From Clostridiales bacterium (GTDB taxonomy: Bacteria > Bacillota > Clostridia > Christensenellales > Aristaeellaceae), in the NCBI GenBank assembly GCA_004552515.1, contig SFOF01000009.1:1-25429 (forward strand): DNA of 25,429 nucleotides. The letters run 5' to 3'. The notes under the pieces were generated by a model. The model saw only the letters and a list, made by a program, of their open reading frames with translations. It made no database searches and was not told where the DNA came from. Both the position numbers and the translations under genes were made by a program. Positions within the stretch are counted from its first letter, which is position 1. Each line of letters starts with the position of its first letter. Below, piece after piece: positions 1-6,772 of the stretch.

Positions 1-32
1 AGGTTGATTAAAGTAAAATAACGTGCGGACGG

Positions 33-61
33 TTGCATTTTGCGCCGATCCATCGTACAAT
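33..61 (+). promoter_or_regulatory. Sigma-A-type promoter for the DUF1858 gene
   Basis: A -35 box TTGCAT (33-38) is followed after 17 bases by a -10 box TACAAT (56-61). Transcription would start near 68, leaving a short leader that carries the ribosome site AAGGAGG just before the start codon at 99. The match is seen directly; activity is inferred. Confidence 0.6.
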
Positions 62-98
62 AGGTTCAAATTCCATCATCTGAAGGAGGATCACTCTT

Positions 99-302
99 AT
101 GGTTAATAAGTCTATGAGCATTGGCGAGGTTCTCACCATCAACCGCAACACCGTGCCGATCTTCATGTCCTTTGGGATGCACTGCCTGGGCTGCCCCCAC
201 GCCACCGCCGAGAGCATCGAGGACGCCTGCATGGCGCACGGCGTTGACGCCGACCGCCTGGTGGACGCGCTCAACGAGTTCCTGGCCAAGGCCGACAAGT
301 AA
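99..302 (+). CDS. DUF1858 domain protein (hybrid-cluster-protein-associated redox disulfide type)
   Basis: A 67-residue protein that is almost entirely one DUF1858 domain. The signature is the GMHCLGCP stretch, with Cys29 and Cys32 forming a CxxC pair, preceded by the typical 'SIGEVL..N..TVPIFMSFG' opening. Members are small, probably cytoplasmic redox or metal-handling proteins often found beside hybrid cluster protein genes or fused to redox enzymes; no catalytic activity is established for the stand-alone form. The start is fixed by AAGGAGG about ten bases upstream. No hybrid cluster protein gene is visible here, but the next gene encodes a diiron rubrerythrin-like protein, which fits an oxidative or nitrosative stress neighbourhood (inference). 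Confidence 0.85.
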   Translation: MVNKSMSIGEVLTINRNTVPIFMSFGMHCLGCPHATAESIEDACMAHGVDADRLVDALNEFLAKADK

Positions 303-313
303 ACAAGCCTTTC

Positions 314-415
314 GAAAATGTGGATAACTTGCGCGGAAAGGGGCGTTATGCGCCGGTTTTCCACGGGGTTATCCACATTTTCCCATCCACAGCCTGTGGA
401 TAATGTGGATAACTT
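314..415. promoter_or_regulatory. Cluster of four perfect DnaA boxes
   Basis: The intergenic stretch holds TTATCCACA at 369-377 on the plus strand and the same nonamer on the minus strand at 319-327, 395-403 and 404-412. Weaker relatives lie at 383-391 (CCATCCACA) and near 357 (TTTTCCACG). The boxes sit in larger repeats: 314-328 and 368-382 are a perfect 15-base inverted repeat, and 317-332 and 402-417 are a 16-base direct repeat. Such density is not expected by chance. No dnaA, dnaN or clear AT-rich unwinding element is in view, so a DnaA-titration or DnaA-regulated site is more likely than the replication origin. Confidence 0.75.
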
Positions 416-464
416 GCCGGTGAGCTGTGAAAAACATCGGAAAGCGGCGAGAGGAGTGAGCGAT

Positions 465-962
465 ATGCCCAGCCATGCCTTCAGCGATTCGGAGGGCGTC
501 CGGATTGCCGTTGAAATTGAGCGCCGCGGCGGCGACTTTTACCGGCGCGCGGCGAAGATCACGAAAGACGAAGCGGCCCGCGCCTTTCTAAACGAACTTG
601 CGGCCGACGAGGAAGCGCATATGCGCGAGTTTTCCAGGCTGCGCGAGCGCATCGACGCGCGGGGCGGCGCCGCTTACAGCGCGGAGGAAAGCGCCTATCT
701 TTCGGCCGTGGCGGCGGACGTGGTGTTCACGGACGGCCTGCGCGGCCTGGCGCGAACCGGCCTGGAAAGCCCGCGTGCCATACTGGAACATTCCATACAG
801 TCCGAAAAGGACTCGATACTGTTTTACGGCGAGATGGCGAGCCTGACGCGCGACGAGCAGGCGCAGCGCCTGTTTGGCGACATCATCGCCCGGGAAAAAA
901 AGCACCTGTCCCGGCTTCAGTGGATGCTGAACGAGCAGTCAGGAAAGGATGATGAACAATGA
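465..962 (+). CDS. Rubrerythrin / ferritin-like diiron protein
   Basis: A 165-residue four-helix-bundle protein of the COG1633 rubrerythrin-like group. Metal-ligand patterns appear in order: Glu17/Glu19 in helix 1, DEEAH near residue 50, an SEKDS glutamate in helix 3 and REKKH in helix 4, giving the E...ExxH pair expected of a diiron site. There is no C-terminal rubredoxin domain, so electrons must come from a partner. Likely role is peroxide reduction or iron handling in an anaerobe. The frame is open further upstream (from 318), but ATG 465 with GAGAGGAG at 449-456 is preferred because the upstream part overlaps the DnaA boxes and does not resemble the family. The stop overlaps the phosphoglucomutase start (ATGA), implying translational coupling. 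Confidence 0.8.
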   Translation: MPSHAFSDSEGVRIAVEIERRGGDFYRRAAKITKDEAARAFLNELAADEEAHMREFSRLRERIDARGGAAYSAEESAYLSAVAADVVFTDGLRGLARTGLESPRAILEHSIQSEKDSILFYGEMASLTRDEQAQRLFGDIIAREKKHLSRLQWMLNEQSGKDDEQ

Positions 963-2686
963 CCTATCGCGAAAATTACGAGGCCTGGCTGCGCGACTTC
1001 AAGGACGATGCGGCGACATACAACGAGCTGATGAGCATCGCCTCGGACGAGCGCGAGATTGAGGATCGCTTTTATACCGATCTGTCCTTCGGCACGGCTG
1101 GATTGCGCGGCGTGCTGGGCGCGGGTACGAACCGCATGAACGTGTACACCGTGCGCCGGGCGACCTGCGCGCTGGCCAAATACATCAACCGCGAGCCGGA
1201 GCAGGCGCGGCGCGGCGTGGTGATCGCCTATGATTCCCGTCGCTGCTCGGATGTGTTCGCCCGCGAGGCGGCGCTTGTGCTGTGCGCGCATGGCGTGAAG
1301 GCGTATCTGTTCGAGTCGCTCAGGCCGGTGCCGGAGCTGTCGTTCTCCGTGCGCCATTTGAAGGCGATCGCGGGTATCGTCATCACGGCCAGCCACAATC
1401 CGCGCCAGTATAACGGCTATAAGGTTTACTGGGAGGACGGCGGCCAGATGCCGCCCGAGCGCGCCGACGAGATCCTCAAGCTGATCCATCAGACCGAATA
1501 CCGCGAGGCCGTTCCGATGGACGAGCAGGAAGCGCTGGACAAGGGCCTCCTGACCATGATCGGCAAGGATGTGGATGACGCGTATGTCGCCTGCGTCGAA
1601 AAGCTGTCCATTTCGCCGGAGCTGATCCGCGAGATGGGCGATAAGCTCAAGATCGTCTATACGCCGCTGCACGGCTCGGGCAACATCCCGGTGCGCCGCG
1701 TGCTCTCCGAGGTGGGCTTTAAGAACGTGTACGTCGTGCCCGAGCAGGAAATGCCCGATCCCGATTTTTCCACCGTCAAAGTGCCCAATCCCGAGGATCC
1801 CGCGGCGCTGGCCATGGCGCTCGAGCTGCAAAAGAAGCTGGGCGCGGACGTGGCGTTCGGCACCGATCCGGACTGCGACCGCGTGGGCATCGCCGTGCTG
1901 GACGGCGAGGGCCATGTTCACGGCCTGACCGGCAATCAGATCGGCTGCCTGCTGCTCAACTACATCCTCTCCCGCCGCCAGGCGCAGGGCACGCTGCCGG
2001 AGAACGCCGCCGCGGTTAAGTCGATCGTCTCCACGGAAATGGCGCGCGCCATCTGCGCGGATTACGGCTGCGCCATGGTGGATGTGCTGACCGGCTTCAA
2101 GTTCATTGCCGAGAAGATCGAGCAGTTCGAGACGACCGGCGAGCACACCTTCGTGTTCGGCTTTGAAGAGTCCTGCGGATATCTGTCCGGGCGCGATGTG
2201 CGCGACAAGGACGGCGTGAACGCCAGCATGCTGATCGCCGAAACCGCCGCCTTCTATAAGAAGCAGGGCATGACGCTCTACGACGGCCTTCAGGCGCTCT
2301 ATCAGAAATACGGCTATTACGACGCGAAGGTGACTTCCTTTGCGCTGGCCGGCAAGGACGGCCTGGCCAAGATGGCGGCGCTCATGCAGGCGCTGCGCGA
2401 TCAGGCGCCCGCCGATTTCGACGGCGTAAAGGTGACCGCCGTGCGCGACTACAAGGCCGGAACCCGCCGCGATATTCAGGGCCATGTTACGAAGCTCGAG
2501 CAGCCCTCTTCCAACGTGCTCTATTACGAGCTGGAGGACGGCGGCTGGATCTGCGTGCGCCCCTCCGGCACCGAGCCGAAGATCAAGCTGTACGTCAACG
2601 CGGTGTCCGCCTCCGCGGAGGAAACCGCCGCTATGCTGACGCGCCTCAGCGACGCGGCTGTGGCGCTGATGAACAGCAAGCTGTAA
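959..2686 (+). CDS. pgcA: Phosphoglucomutase / phosphomannomutase (alpha-D-phosphohexomutase)
   Basis: A 575-residue cytoplasmic enzyme interconverting hexose 1- and 6-phosphates, linking glycolysis to glycogen, cell-wall and exopolysaccharide precursors. All four alpha-D-phosphohexomutase signatures are present: TASHNP with the phosphoserine at about residue 145, the magnesium loop GTDPDCDR at 301-308, the sugar-binding loop GFEES at 401-405 and the phosphate-binding RPSGTEPK near 534-541. The length matches the Bacillus PgcA-type long forms rather than ManB or GlmM (about 450). It starts inside the stop codon of the rubrerythrin-like gene, an unusual pairing. The choice between glucose and mannose as preferred substrate cannot be made from sequence alone; glucose is likelier. 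Confidence 0.92.
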   Translation: MTYRENYEAWLRDFKDDAATYNELMSIASDEREIEDRFYTDLSFGTAGLRGVLGAGTNRMNVYTVRRATCALAKYINREPEQARRGVVIAYDSRRCSDVFAREAALVLCAHGVKAYLFESLRPVPELSFSVRHLKAIAGIVITASHNPRQYNGYKVYWEDGGQMPPERADEILKLIHQTEYREAVPMDEQEALDKGLLTMIGKDVDDAYVACVEKLSISPELIREMGDKLKIVYTPLHGSGNIPVRRVLSEVGFKNVYVVPEQEMPDPDFSTVKVPNPEDPAALAMALELQKKLGADVAFGTDPDCDRVGIAVLDGEGHVHGLTGNQIGCLLLNYILSRRQAQGTLPENAAAVKSIVSTEMARAICADYGCAMVDVLTGFKFIAEKIEQFETTGEHTFVFGFEESCGYLSGRDVRDKDGVNASMLIAETAAFYKKQGMTLYDGLQALYQKYGYYDAKVTSFALAGKDGLAKMAALMQALRDQAPADFDGVKVTAVRDYKAGTRRDIQGHVTKLEQPSSNVLYYELEDGGWICVRPSGTEPKIKLYVNAVSASAEETAAMLTRLSDAAVALMNSKL

Positions 2687-2690
2687 TACA

Positions 2691-2734
2691 AAAGCGCGCC
2701 CGTTCCCTTCGCTGCGAGGGGAGCGGGGCGCTTT
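2691..2734 (+). terminator. Terminator-like hairpin after phosphoglucomutase
   Basis: Bases 2691-2707 (beginning AAAGCGC) pair imperfectly with 2718-2734 (ending GCGCTTT), only a few bases after the phosphoglucomutase stop. The T-tract is short, so it may act together with the stronger hairpin that follows. Confidence 0.5.
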
Positions 2735-2741
2735 GATGTGC

Positions 2742-2791
2742 AAAAGAGCGGCTCGCCGGATTGCGTTTATCCGGCGGGCCGCGCGCTTTTT
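2742..2791. terminator. Bidirectional intrinsic terminator between converging genes
   Basis: A 14-base stem (2748-2761 with 2769-2782, one wobble pair) encloses a 7-base loop. It is followed by CTTTTT on the plus strand and by a T-run on the minus strand (AAAAG at 2742-2746 on plus). It lies between the phosphoglucomutase end and the converging MgtC-like gene end, so it probably serves both. Confidence 0.75.
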
Positions 2792-2792
2792 A

Positions 2793-3470
2793 TCAGGTGT
2801 TCGTGGTGCGCACGCTCATCATATTGGGGTATTCGGAGAGCTGATTAACCACCTCGGCATAGGTGATGTTGTTGGGCATTTGCAGCGTGTAGATGTTGGT
2901 GTAGATGTTCACGCCGTCCTTCGCCTCGACATGGAAGTCCAGATCGATGGTCTTGATTTCCTTTTCCTTGAAGTAATCGTTGATGAACTGCATACTCTCG
3001 ATGCGATGAACGAACGTGACCTCGACCTTTTTGACCGTGTTGACGTGAACGATGCGCTGCATGACCATCAACACGGCGATGACGCACACGCAGCCGACCG
3101 CCGCGATGAAATAATAGCCGTAGCCCACGGCCAGACCCAGACAGGCGACGCACCACAGCGAGGCGGCGGTGGTCAGGCCGACGATTTTGCGCTGGGCGGT
3201 GAAGATCGTGCCCGCGCCCAGGAAGCCGATGCCGCTGATGACCTGCGCGCTCAGCCGGCCGAAGTTGTAGGTGACGGCGCTGCTCACGTCGGCGGCGCTG
3301 TTCACATCGGCGATAAAGCTGCTCTCGAGCAGCGCGACGGTGCAGGCGCCCAGACAGACGAGGACGTGCGTTCTCATGCCGGCGGGGCGGTTTTTATACT
3401 CGCGCTCAACGCCGATGATCGTCCCGATGGCGATGGCCACCACGACGCGGAGGAGGGTTGTTTGCCACAT
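2793..3470 (-). CDS. MgtC/SapB family membrane protein
   Basis: About 225 residues. The N-terminal two thirds carry four to five membrane helices with MgtC-family signatures: GVERE...RPAGMRTH near residues 20-35, RLSAQVISGIGFLGAGTIF around 72-90, and VGLTTAASLW near 97-106. Residues from about 145 form a soluble ACT-like C-terminal domain. Family members are inner-membrane proteins linked to growth in low magnesium, intracellular survival and modulation of the F-ATPase; most stand-alone homologues are uncharacterised. The ATG at 3470 is chosen because GAAGGAA lies nine bases upstream; an in-frame GTG at 3491 would overlap that ribosome site. Confidence 0.85.
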   Translation of the reverse strand: MWQTTLLRVVVAIAIGTIIGVEREYKNRPAGMRTHVLVCLGACTVALLESSFIADVNSAADVSSAVTYNFGRLSAQVISGIGFLGAGTIFTAQRKIVGLTTAASLWCVACLGLAVGYGYYFIAAVGCVCVIAVLMVMQRIVHVNTVKKVEVTFVHRIESMQFINDYFKEKEIKTIDLDFHVEAKDGVNIYTNIYTLQMPNNITYAEVVNQLSEYPNMMSVRTTNT

Positions 3471-3627
3471 GGTTTTGTTTCCTTCTTTCACGAGCGGCTG
3501 GCATACCGCTTCTCAATAATGCTAAATGTAATATTCAACATGGATTTGATGAATCCTCTTTTTTGTGCGGCGGCATGGTGAAATGTTTTTTAAGAAACGG
3601 CGCACTATTTGGAGAAATCGGATAGAT

Positions 3628-4848
3628 TTATTTCGAGCCGAATCGGCGGCGCTTTTCATACAGGCGCGAAAGCGTGCGGTTCATCGGCCTTTCCCACAGA
3701 TAAGTGACGGCGGCGGCGACGGCCAGCGCCGCGATGAAGCACAGATAGGTGTACAGCTGCTGCCAGGGCTGCTCGCCCGCCGACTGCGGCATTTCGCTTT
3801 CGTAGGGCGGGATGTGCCACGCGCGCAGTCTCAGCGCGACGTGCGCGTGCCAGATATAGAAGTTATAGGAAATCCCCGCCAGAAAGCGCACGGCGCGATT
3901 GCTGAAGAGGAACTGGAACCACGCCGAGGCGAAGCTGCCGCCGATCAGGAACAGCGCGCCCAGCGCTGTCAGCGGGAAGCGATAGATCATCTGCCCCCAG
4001 CGGATGGCCTGATAACCGTTTGGAATACGATATTGCACGCTCGTTATGCGGTATACGCCCCAGATCGCCAGAATACAGACCAGCGTGCCGAGGCAGCCGG
4101 CCAGCGCGGAGGTTCTGAGCCGCTTGCGCTTCCCCAGCCGCACGAACGCCCAGGCCGCGAGCATCCCGTTGGCATAGACGTCCAGCATGGCGGGCAGGCG
4201 GTTGAAATACAGCGACGAATCGGACAGCCCCGCGACATAGACGAAGCGATAGAAAAACGCGGCGGCGGTCATACAGGCGTAGGTTACGAACGGCCGCCTT
4301 ATGAAGGCGCGTCCGATCAGCGGCGCGATGAGGTAAAACTGCACCTCGACGGCCAGCGTCCACAATACGCCTGGCAGCCGCGTGCCGATATAGCTCTCGT
4401 AGAACTGATTGTGCGTGAACGTCAGATGCCCGATCAGATCGAGCAGCATCGACCGCACCGACGAATAGCCGCGCAGGCCGTAGAGGAAAAACGTGATCAG
4501 CACGCACAGATAATAGCTGGGCAGTATGCGCAGCGCGCGGCGGGTGTAGTAGGCCCTGAGATCGGGCAGCGGCTCGCCGTCCTCGCGCGAACGGGCGTAG
4601 GGCAGGAACAGCAGAAAGCCGGAGAGCAGGATCATCATGTCCACCAGCATATAGCCCGCGCGCACGGGGCCGCTCAGATCGAGCCTGAGGCCGCCGATCT
4701 CCAGCATGGGGTTGAGCCAGGACTGCTGCCAGATGTGGAACCAGCCCACAAAGAGCACGCACAGCACGCGGAAGCCGTCGGCCACGGGCACATAGCGGCG
4801 GTCGTAGGTTCCGGGCGCGAAAGGGCGGCGCAGCGCGTCGATTTTCAA
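3628..4848 (-). CDS. Acyltransferase 3 family membrane protein (OafA/YrhL-like)
   Basis: About 406 residues with ten or so membrane helices, typical of the acyltransferase-3 superfamily that acetylates or succinylates cell-surface glycans, lipids or peptidoglycan. Characteristic elements are the early FVGWFHIWQQ helix with the conserved histidine, YYTRRALRILPSYY in the first cytoplasmic loop, the LWTLAVEVQFYLIAP helix, and the final GISYNFYIWHAH and ERPMNR segments. There is no fused SGNH domain. The TTG at 4848 follows GAGGTGAGG at good spacing; a GTG at 4857 would give three more residues but lies within that ribosome site. It is preceded by its own strong minus-strand promoter. The acceptor substrate cannot be predicted. 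Confidence 0.85.
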   Translation of the reverse strand: MKIDALRRPFAPGTYDRRYVPVADGFRVLCVLFVGWFHIWQQSWLNPMLEIGGLRLDLSGPVRAGYMLVDMMILLSGFLLFLPYARSREDGEPLPDLRAYYTRRALRILPSYYLCVLITFFLYGLRGYSSVRSMLLDLIGHLTFTHNQFYESYIGTRLPGVLWTLAVEVQFYLIAPLIGRAFIRRPFVTYACMTAAAFFYRFVYVAGLSDSSLYFNRLPAMLDVYANGMLAAWAFVRLGKRKRLRTSALAGCLGTLVCILAIWGVYRITSVQYRIPNGYQAIRWGQMIYRFPLTALGALFLIGGSFASAWFQFLFSNRAVRFLAGISYNFYIWHAHVALRLRAWHIPPYESEMPQSAGEQPWQQLYTYLCFIAALAVAAAVTYLWERPMNRTLSRLYEKRRRFGSK

Positions 4849-4884
4849 GAGCCTCACCTCAAAAAGCGCTTTTTATCAGAATAT

Positions 4885-4914
4885 ATTGTAGCACCATAGC
4901 GGCGTCTGTGTCAA
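4885..4914 (-). promoter_or_regulatory. Promoter for the acyltransferase gene
   Basis: On the minus strand, TTGACA (4914-4909) is followed after 18 bases by TACAAT (4890-4885), a near-consensus sigma-A promoter upstream of the acyltransferase start. Confidence 0.7.
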
Positions 4915-4919
4915 TGCGC

Positions 4920-4948
4920 TTGACAGACGGAAGGGCGCGTGATAAACT
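4920..4948 (+). promoter_or_regulatory. Promoter for the glycerophosphodiesterase operon
   Basis: TTGACA (4920-4925), a 17-base spacer and TAAACT (4943-4948). Its -35 box lies five bases from the divergent -35 box, and the two together form the palindrome TGTCAA-tgcgc-TTGACA at 4909-4925, a possible shared operator. Confidence 0.7.
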
Positions 4949-4980
4949 CAGGGTGAGAGCATTGTGGGAGGGAATCGCCT

Positions 4981-5685
4981 ATGAAGATCATCGCCCATCG
5001 CAACGAAACGCCGGGCTGTCCGGAGAACTCGGTCGCCAGCCTGGAATACAGCGCGCAGCCGGGGATATACGCCGTCGAGTGCGACGTGCGCCGCACGGGA
5101 GACGGACAATACGTCATCTATCACGACGACACGCTCGAGCGGCTGACCGGCGATCGCCGCGCCGTATCGGCCGTGACGCTCGAGGAAATGCGCGGCGCGC
5201 TCGCGGACGTGGACCGCGCGGTGATCACGCTGGACGAGCTGACGGCGGCCTACCGCAAAAGGACGCCCATCCTCCTGCACGTCAAGGAGTATCATCCGTG
5301 GTCCGATCTCATCGAGCGCTTCGAGCGCGCGCCGGTCGAGTTCATATTCGGCGTGGAATCGCTCGAGATGCTCGAGGCTGTGAAGCGCTTTACGCCGAAG
5401 GATCACATCCTCGCCTTCATGCCCGCGCGGACGATGTATCCCGATTTCATTGCGGGCGGCGCGGGGATCATCCGCCTGTGGGAGGACTGGCTTCATGAGA
5501 TCACGCCGGACATGGTGCATAAGGCCGGGGCGGATCAGGTCTGGATTATGTGCAACACGCCCGAAAGGGGCATGGACGGCACGCCCGAGTCGCTCGACCG
5601 CTTCCTGACCATCCATGTGGACGGCGCGCTGGTCAGCGACGTGGCCATGGCGGCCCAATGGATGAAGCAGCATGGTATATTGTAA
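4981..5685 (+). CDS. Glycerophosphodiester phosphodiesterase family protein
   Basis: A 234-residue GDPD-family protein predicted to hydrolyse glycerophosphodiesters to glycerol 3-phosphate and an alcohol. It opens directly with the catalytic core: AHRNETPGCPEN (His-Arg and the metal-binding Glu), then YAVECDVRRTGDGQYVIYHDDTLERLTG, which carries the ExD metal pair and the HD motif. No signal peptide is seen, so it is cytoplasmic, like UgpQ-type enzymes. ATG 4981 follows GGGAGGGA at suitable spacing. Its stop is only 19 bases before the lyase gene, so the two form an operon from the promoter at 4920. The C-terminal part ends with a normal TIM-barrel closing strand. Confidence 0.88.
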   Translation: MKIIAHRNETPGCPENSVASLEYSAQPGIYAVECDVRRTGDGQYVIYHDDTLERLTGDRRAVSAVTLEEMRGALADVDRAVITLDELTAAYRKRTPILLHVKEYHPWSDLIERFERAPVEFIFGVESLEMLEAVKRFTPKDHILAFMPARTMYPDFIAGGAGIIRLWEDWLHEITPDMVHKAGADQVWIMCNTPERGMDGTPESLDRFLTIHVDGALVSDVAMAAQWMKQHGIL

Positions 5686-5704
5686 TGCAAAGGAGAGCAT
5701 TTTT

Positions 5705-6595
5705 ATGAAAAACAAGCAGTTTGGCGGCATTATGCCGGCGTTCATCACGCCCTTCGATGAAAACGGCGCGCTCAAGGCCGACTCGGCGCGCCGCCTGCTT
5801 GAGCGCGAGCTGGCCGCGGGCGTTCAGGGATTTTATGTCAACGGCGCGACCGGCGAGGGCCTGTTCCTGCCTGAAGCCACCCGCCGGGATATGGCCGAGA
5901 CGGCTGTTTCCGTGTGCAAAGGCCGCGGCGCGGTGATCAATCATGTGGGCGCGGTCGATCCCGCGCAGGCGGTGCGTCTGGCGCGTCATGCCGGCCAGAT
6001 CGGCTGCGACGCAATCTCCTCCATGGTGCCCAACTATGTGACCGCCTATACCGACGAGCAGGTGCTGGACTACTACAAGCGCCTGGCCGACGCGTCCTCG
6101 CTGCCGGTGCTGGTCTACTGCACAGGGCTTCTCAAGAGCGATCCCGTGCGCTTTATGGAGAAGGCCATGAGGATCGACGGCGTCGCCGGGCTTAAATACA
6201 CCATGTTCAACTACTATAATATGCAGCGTATTACCGAGCTGAACGGCGGCGACATCAACGTCATCAACGGCCCGGACGAGATGCTGGTGCTCGGCCTGCT
6301 CATGGGCGCGGACGGCGGCATCGGCTCCACCTACAACCTCATGCCCGAATGGTTCCTCGAGCTGTACGCGGCCTTCCGCGCGGGTGAGATCCAGCGGGCG
6401 CGCGACGTTCAGGTGCGCATCAACAGGGTCATCGCCGTGCTGCTCGAGTACGGCTGCATCGCCTCGATCAAGGAAGCGTTTGAGATCATGGGCTATGACG
6501 CGGGTCATGTCGCCTATCCGGGTAAGACGTTCGGCGTGGACGAGCGCGCGGCCTTTAAGCGCGATATGGAGGCGGCGGGCTTCAAATTTGAATAA
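5705..6595 (+). CDS. N-acetylneuraminate lyase-like aldolase (DapA/NanA superfamily)
   Basis: A 296-residue class I aldolase of the DHDPS/NAL superfamily. Visible features: GIMPAFITPFDENGAL at the start, the NGATGEG phosphate/carboxylate loop, the VYCTG tyrosine, the Schiff-base lysine in GLKYT, and GADGGIGSTYN, the last being strikingly like E. coli NanA. Sialic acid lyase (N-acetylneuraminate to N-acetylmannosamine plus pyruvate) is therefore the best guess, but no nanE, nanK or sialic acid transporter is nearby, so another 2-keto-3-deoxy acid substrate remains possible. The ATG at 5705 after AAAGGAGAG is preferred to an upstream in-frame start inside the preceding gene. Second gene of the glycerophosphodiesterase operon. 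Confidence 0.8.
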   Translation: MKNKQFGGIMPAFITPFDENGALKADSARRLLERELAAGVQGFYVNGATGEGLFLPEATRRDMAETAVSVCKGRGAVINHVGAVDPAQAVRLARHAGQIGCDAISSMVPNYVTAYTDEQVLDYYKRLADASSLPVLVYCTGLLKSDPVRFMEKAMRIDGVAGLKYTMFNYYNMQRITELNGGDINVINGPDEMLVLGLLMGADGGIGSTYNLMPEWFLELYAAFRAGEIQRARDVQVRINRVIAVLLEYGCIASIKEAFEIMGYDAGHVAYPGKTFGVDERAAFKRDMEAAGFKFE

Positions 6596-6648
6596 GCGGC
6601 GGACAGGGCGCGGCTCTTCGGCTCAGGACGGGCCGGAGGGCCGCTTTT
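6594..6648 (+). terminator. Terminator after the aldolase gene
   Basis: AAGCGGC overlapping the stop codon (6594-6600) can pair with GCCGCTT (6639-6645), with an inner GGCC hairpin and a following T-run to about 6648. It separates the aldolase operon from the promoters downstream. Confidence 0.5.
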
Positions 6649-6660
6649 TGCGCGCGGGGA

Positions 6661-6729
6661 TTGCGCGGCGCGCGGAAAGACGGTATAATGGGATCAGACG
6701 GGCCAAAGGGCCGATAATCATGGTATAAT
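6661..6729 (+). promoter_or_regulatory. Tandem promoters for the pseudo-dehydrogenase operon
   Basis: P1 is TTGCGC (6661-6666), 17 bases, TATAAT (6684-6689). P2 is an extended -10, TGGTATAAT at 6721-6729, without a clear -35. Between them a short GGCC-AAA-GGCC hairpin (around 6701-6712) echoes the hairpin in the terminator just upstream. Transcripts from either would run into the start codon at 6773. Confidence 0.6.
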
Positions 6730-6772
6730 AAGGGCAAAGCATCCTTTGATCAACGGGAGGACGGGTGTCGCT

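Noticed and set aside
314..464. Replication origin
   Set aside because: DnaA boxes are present but there is no dnaA, dnaN, rpmH or recF, no clear AT-rich unwinding stretch, and both flanking genes are unrelated to replication.
917..2743. 608-codon minus-strand frame opposite the phosphoglucomutase
   Set aside because: Antisense shadow with a His/Ala/Gly-rich sequence typical of reversed GC-rich coding DNA.
3492..3627. Promoter of the MgtC-like gene in the AT-rich spacer
   Set aside because: TTGAAT (minus, 3538-3533) and a CATTAT (3521-3516) exist but at only about 11 bases spacing; no convincing pair.
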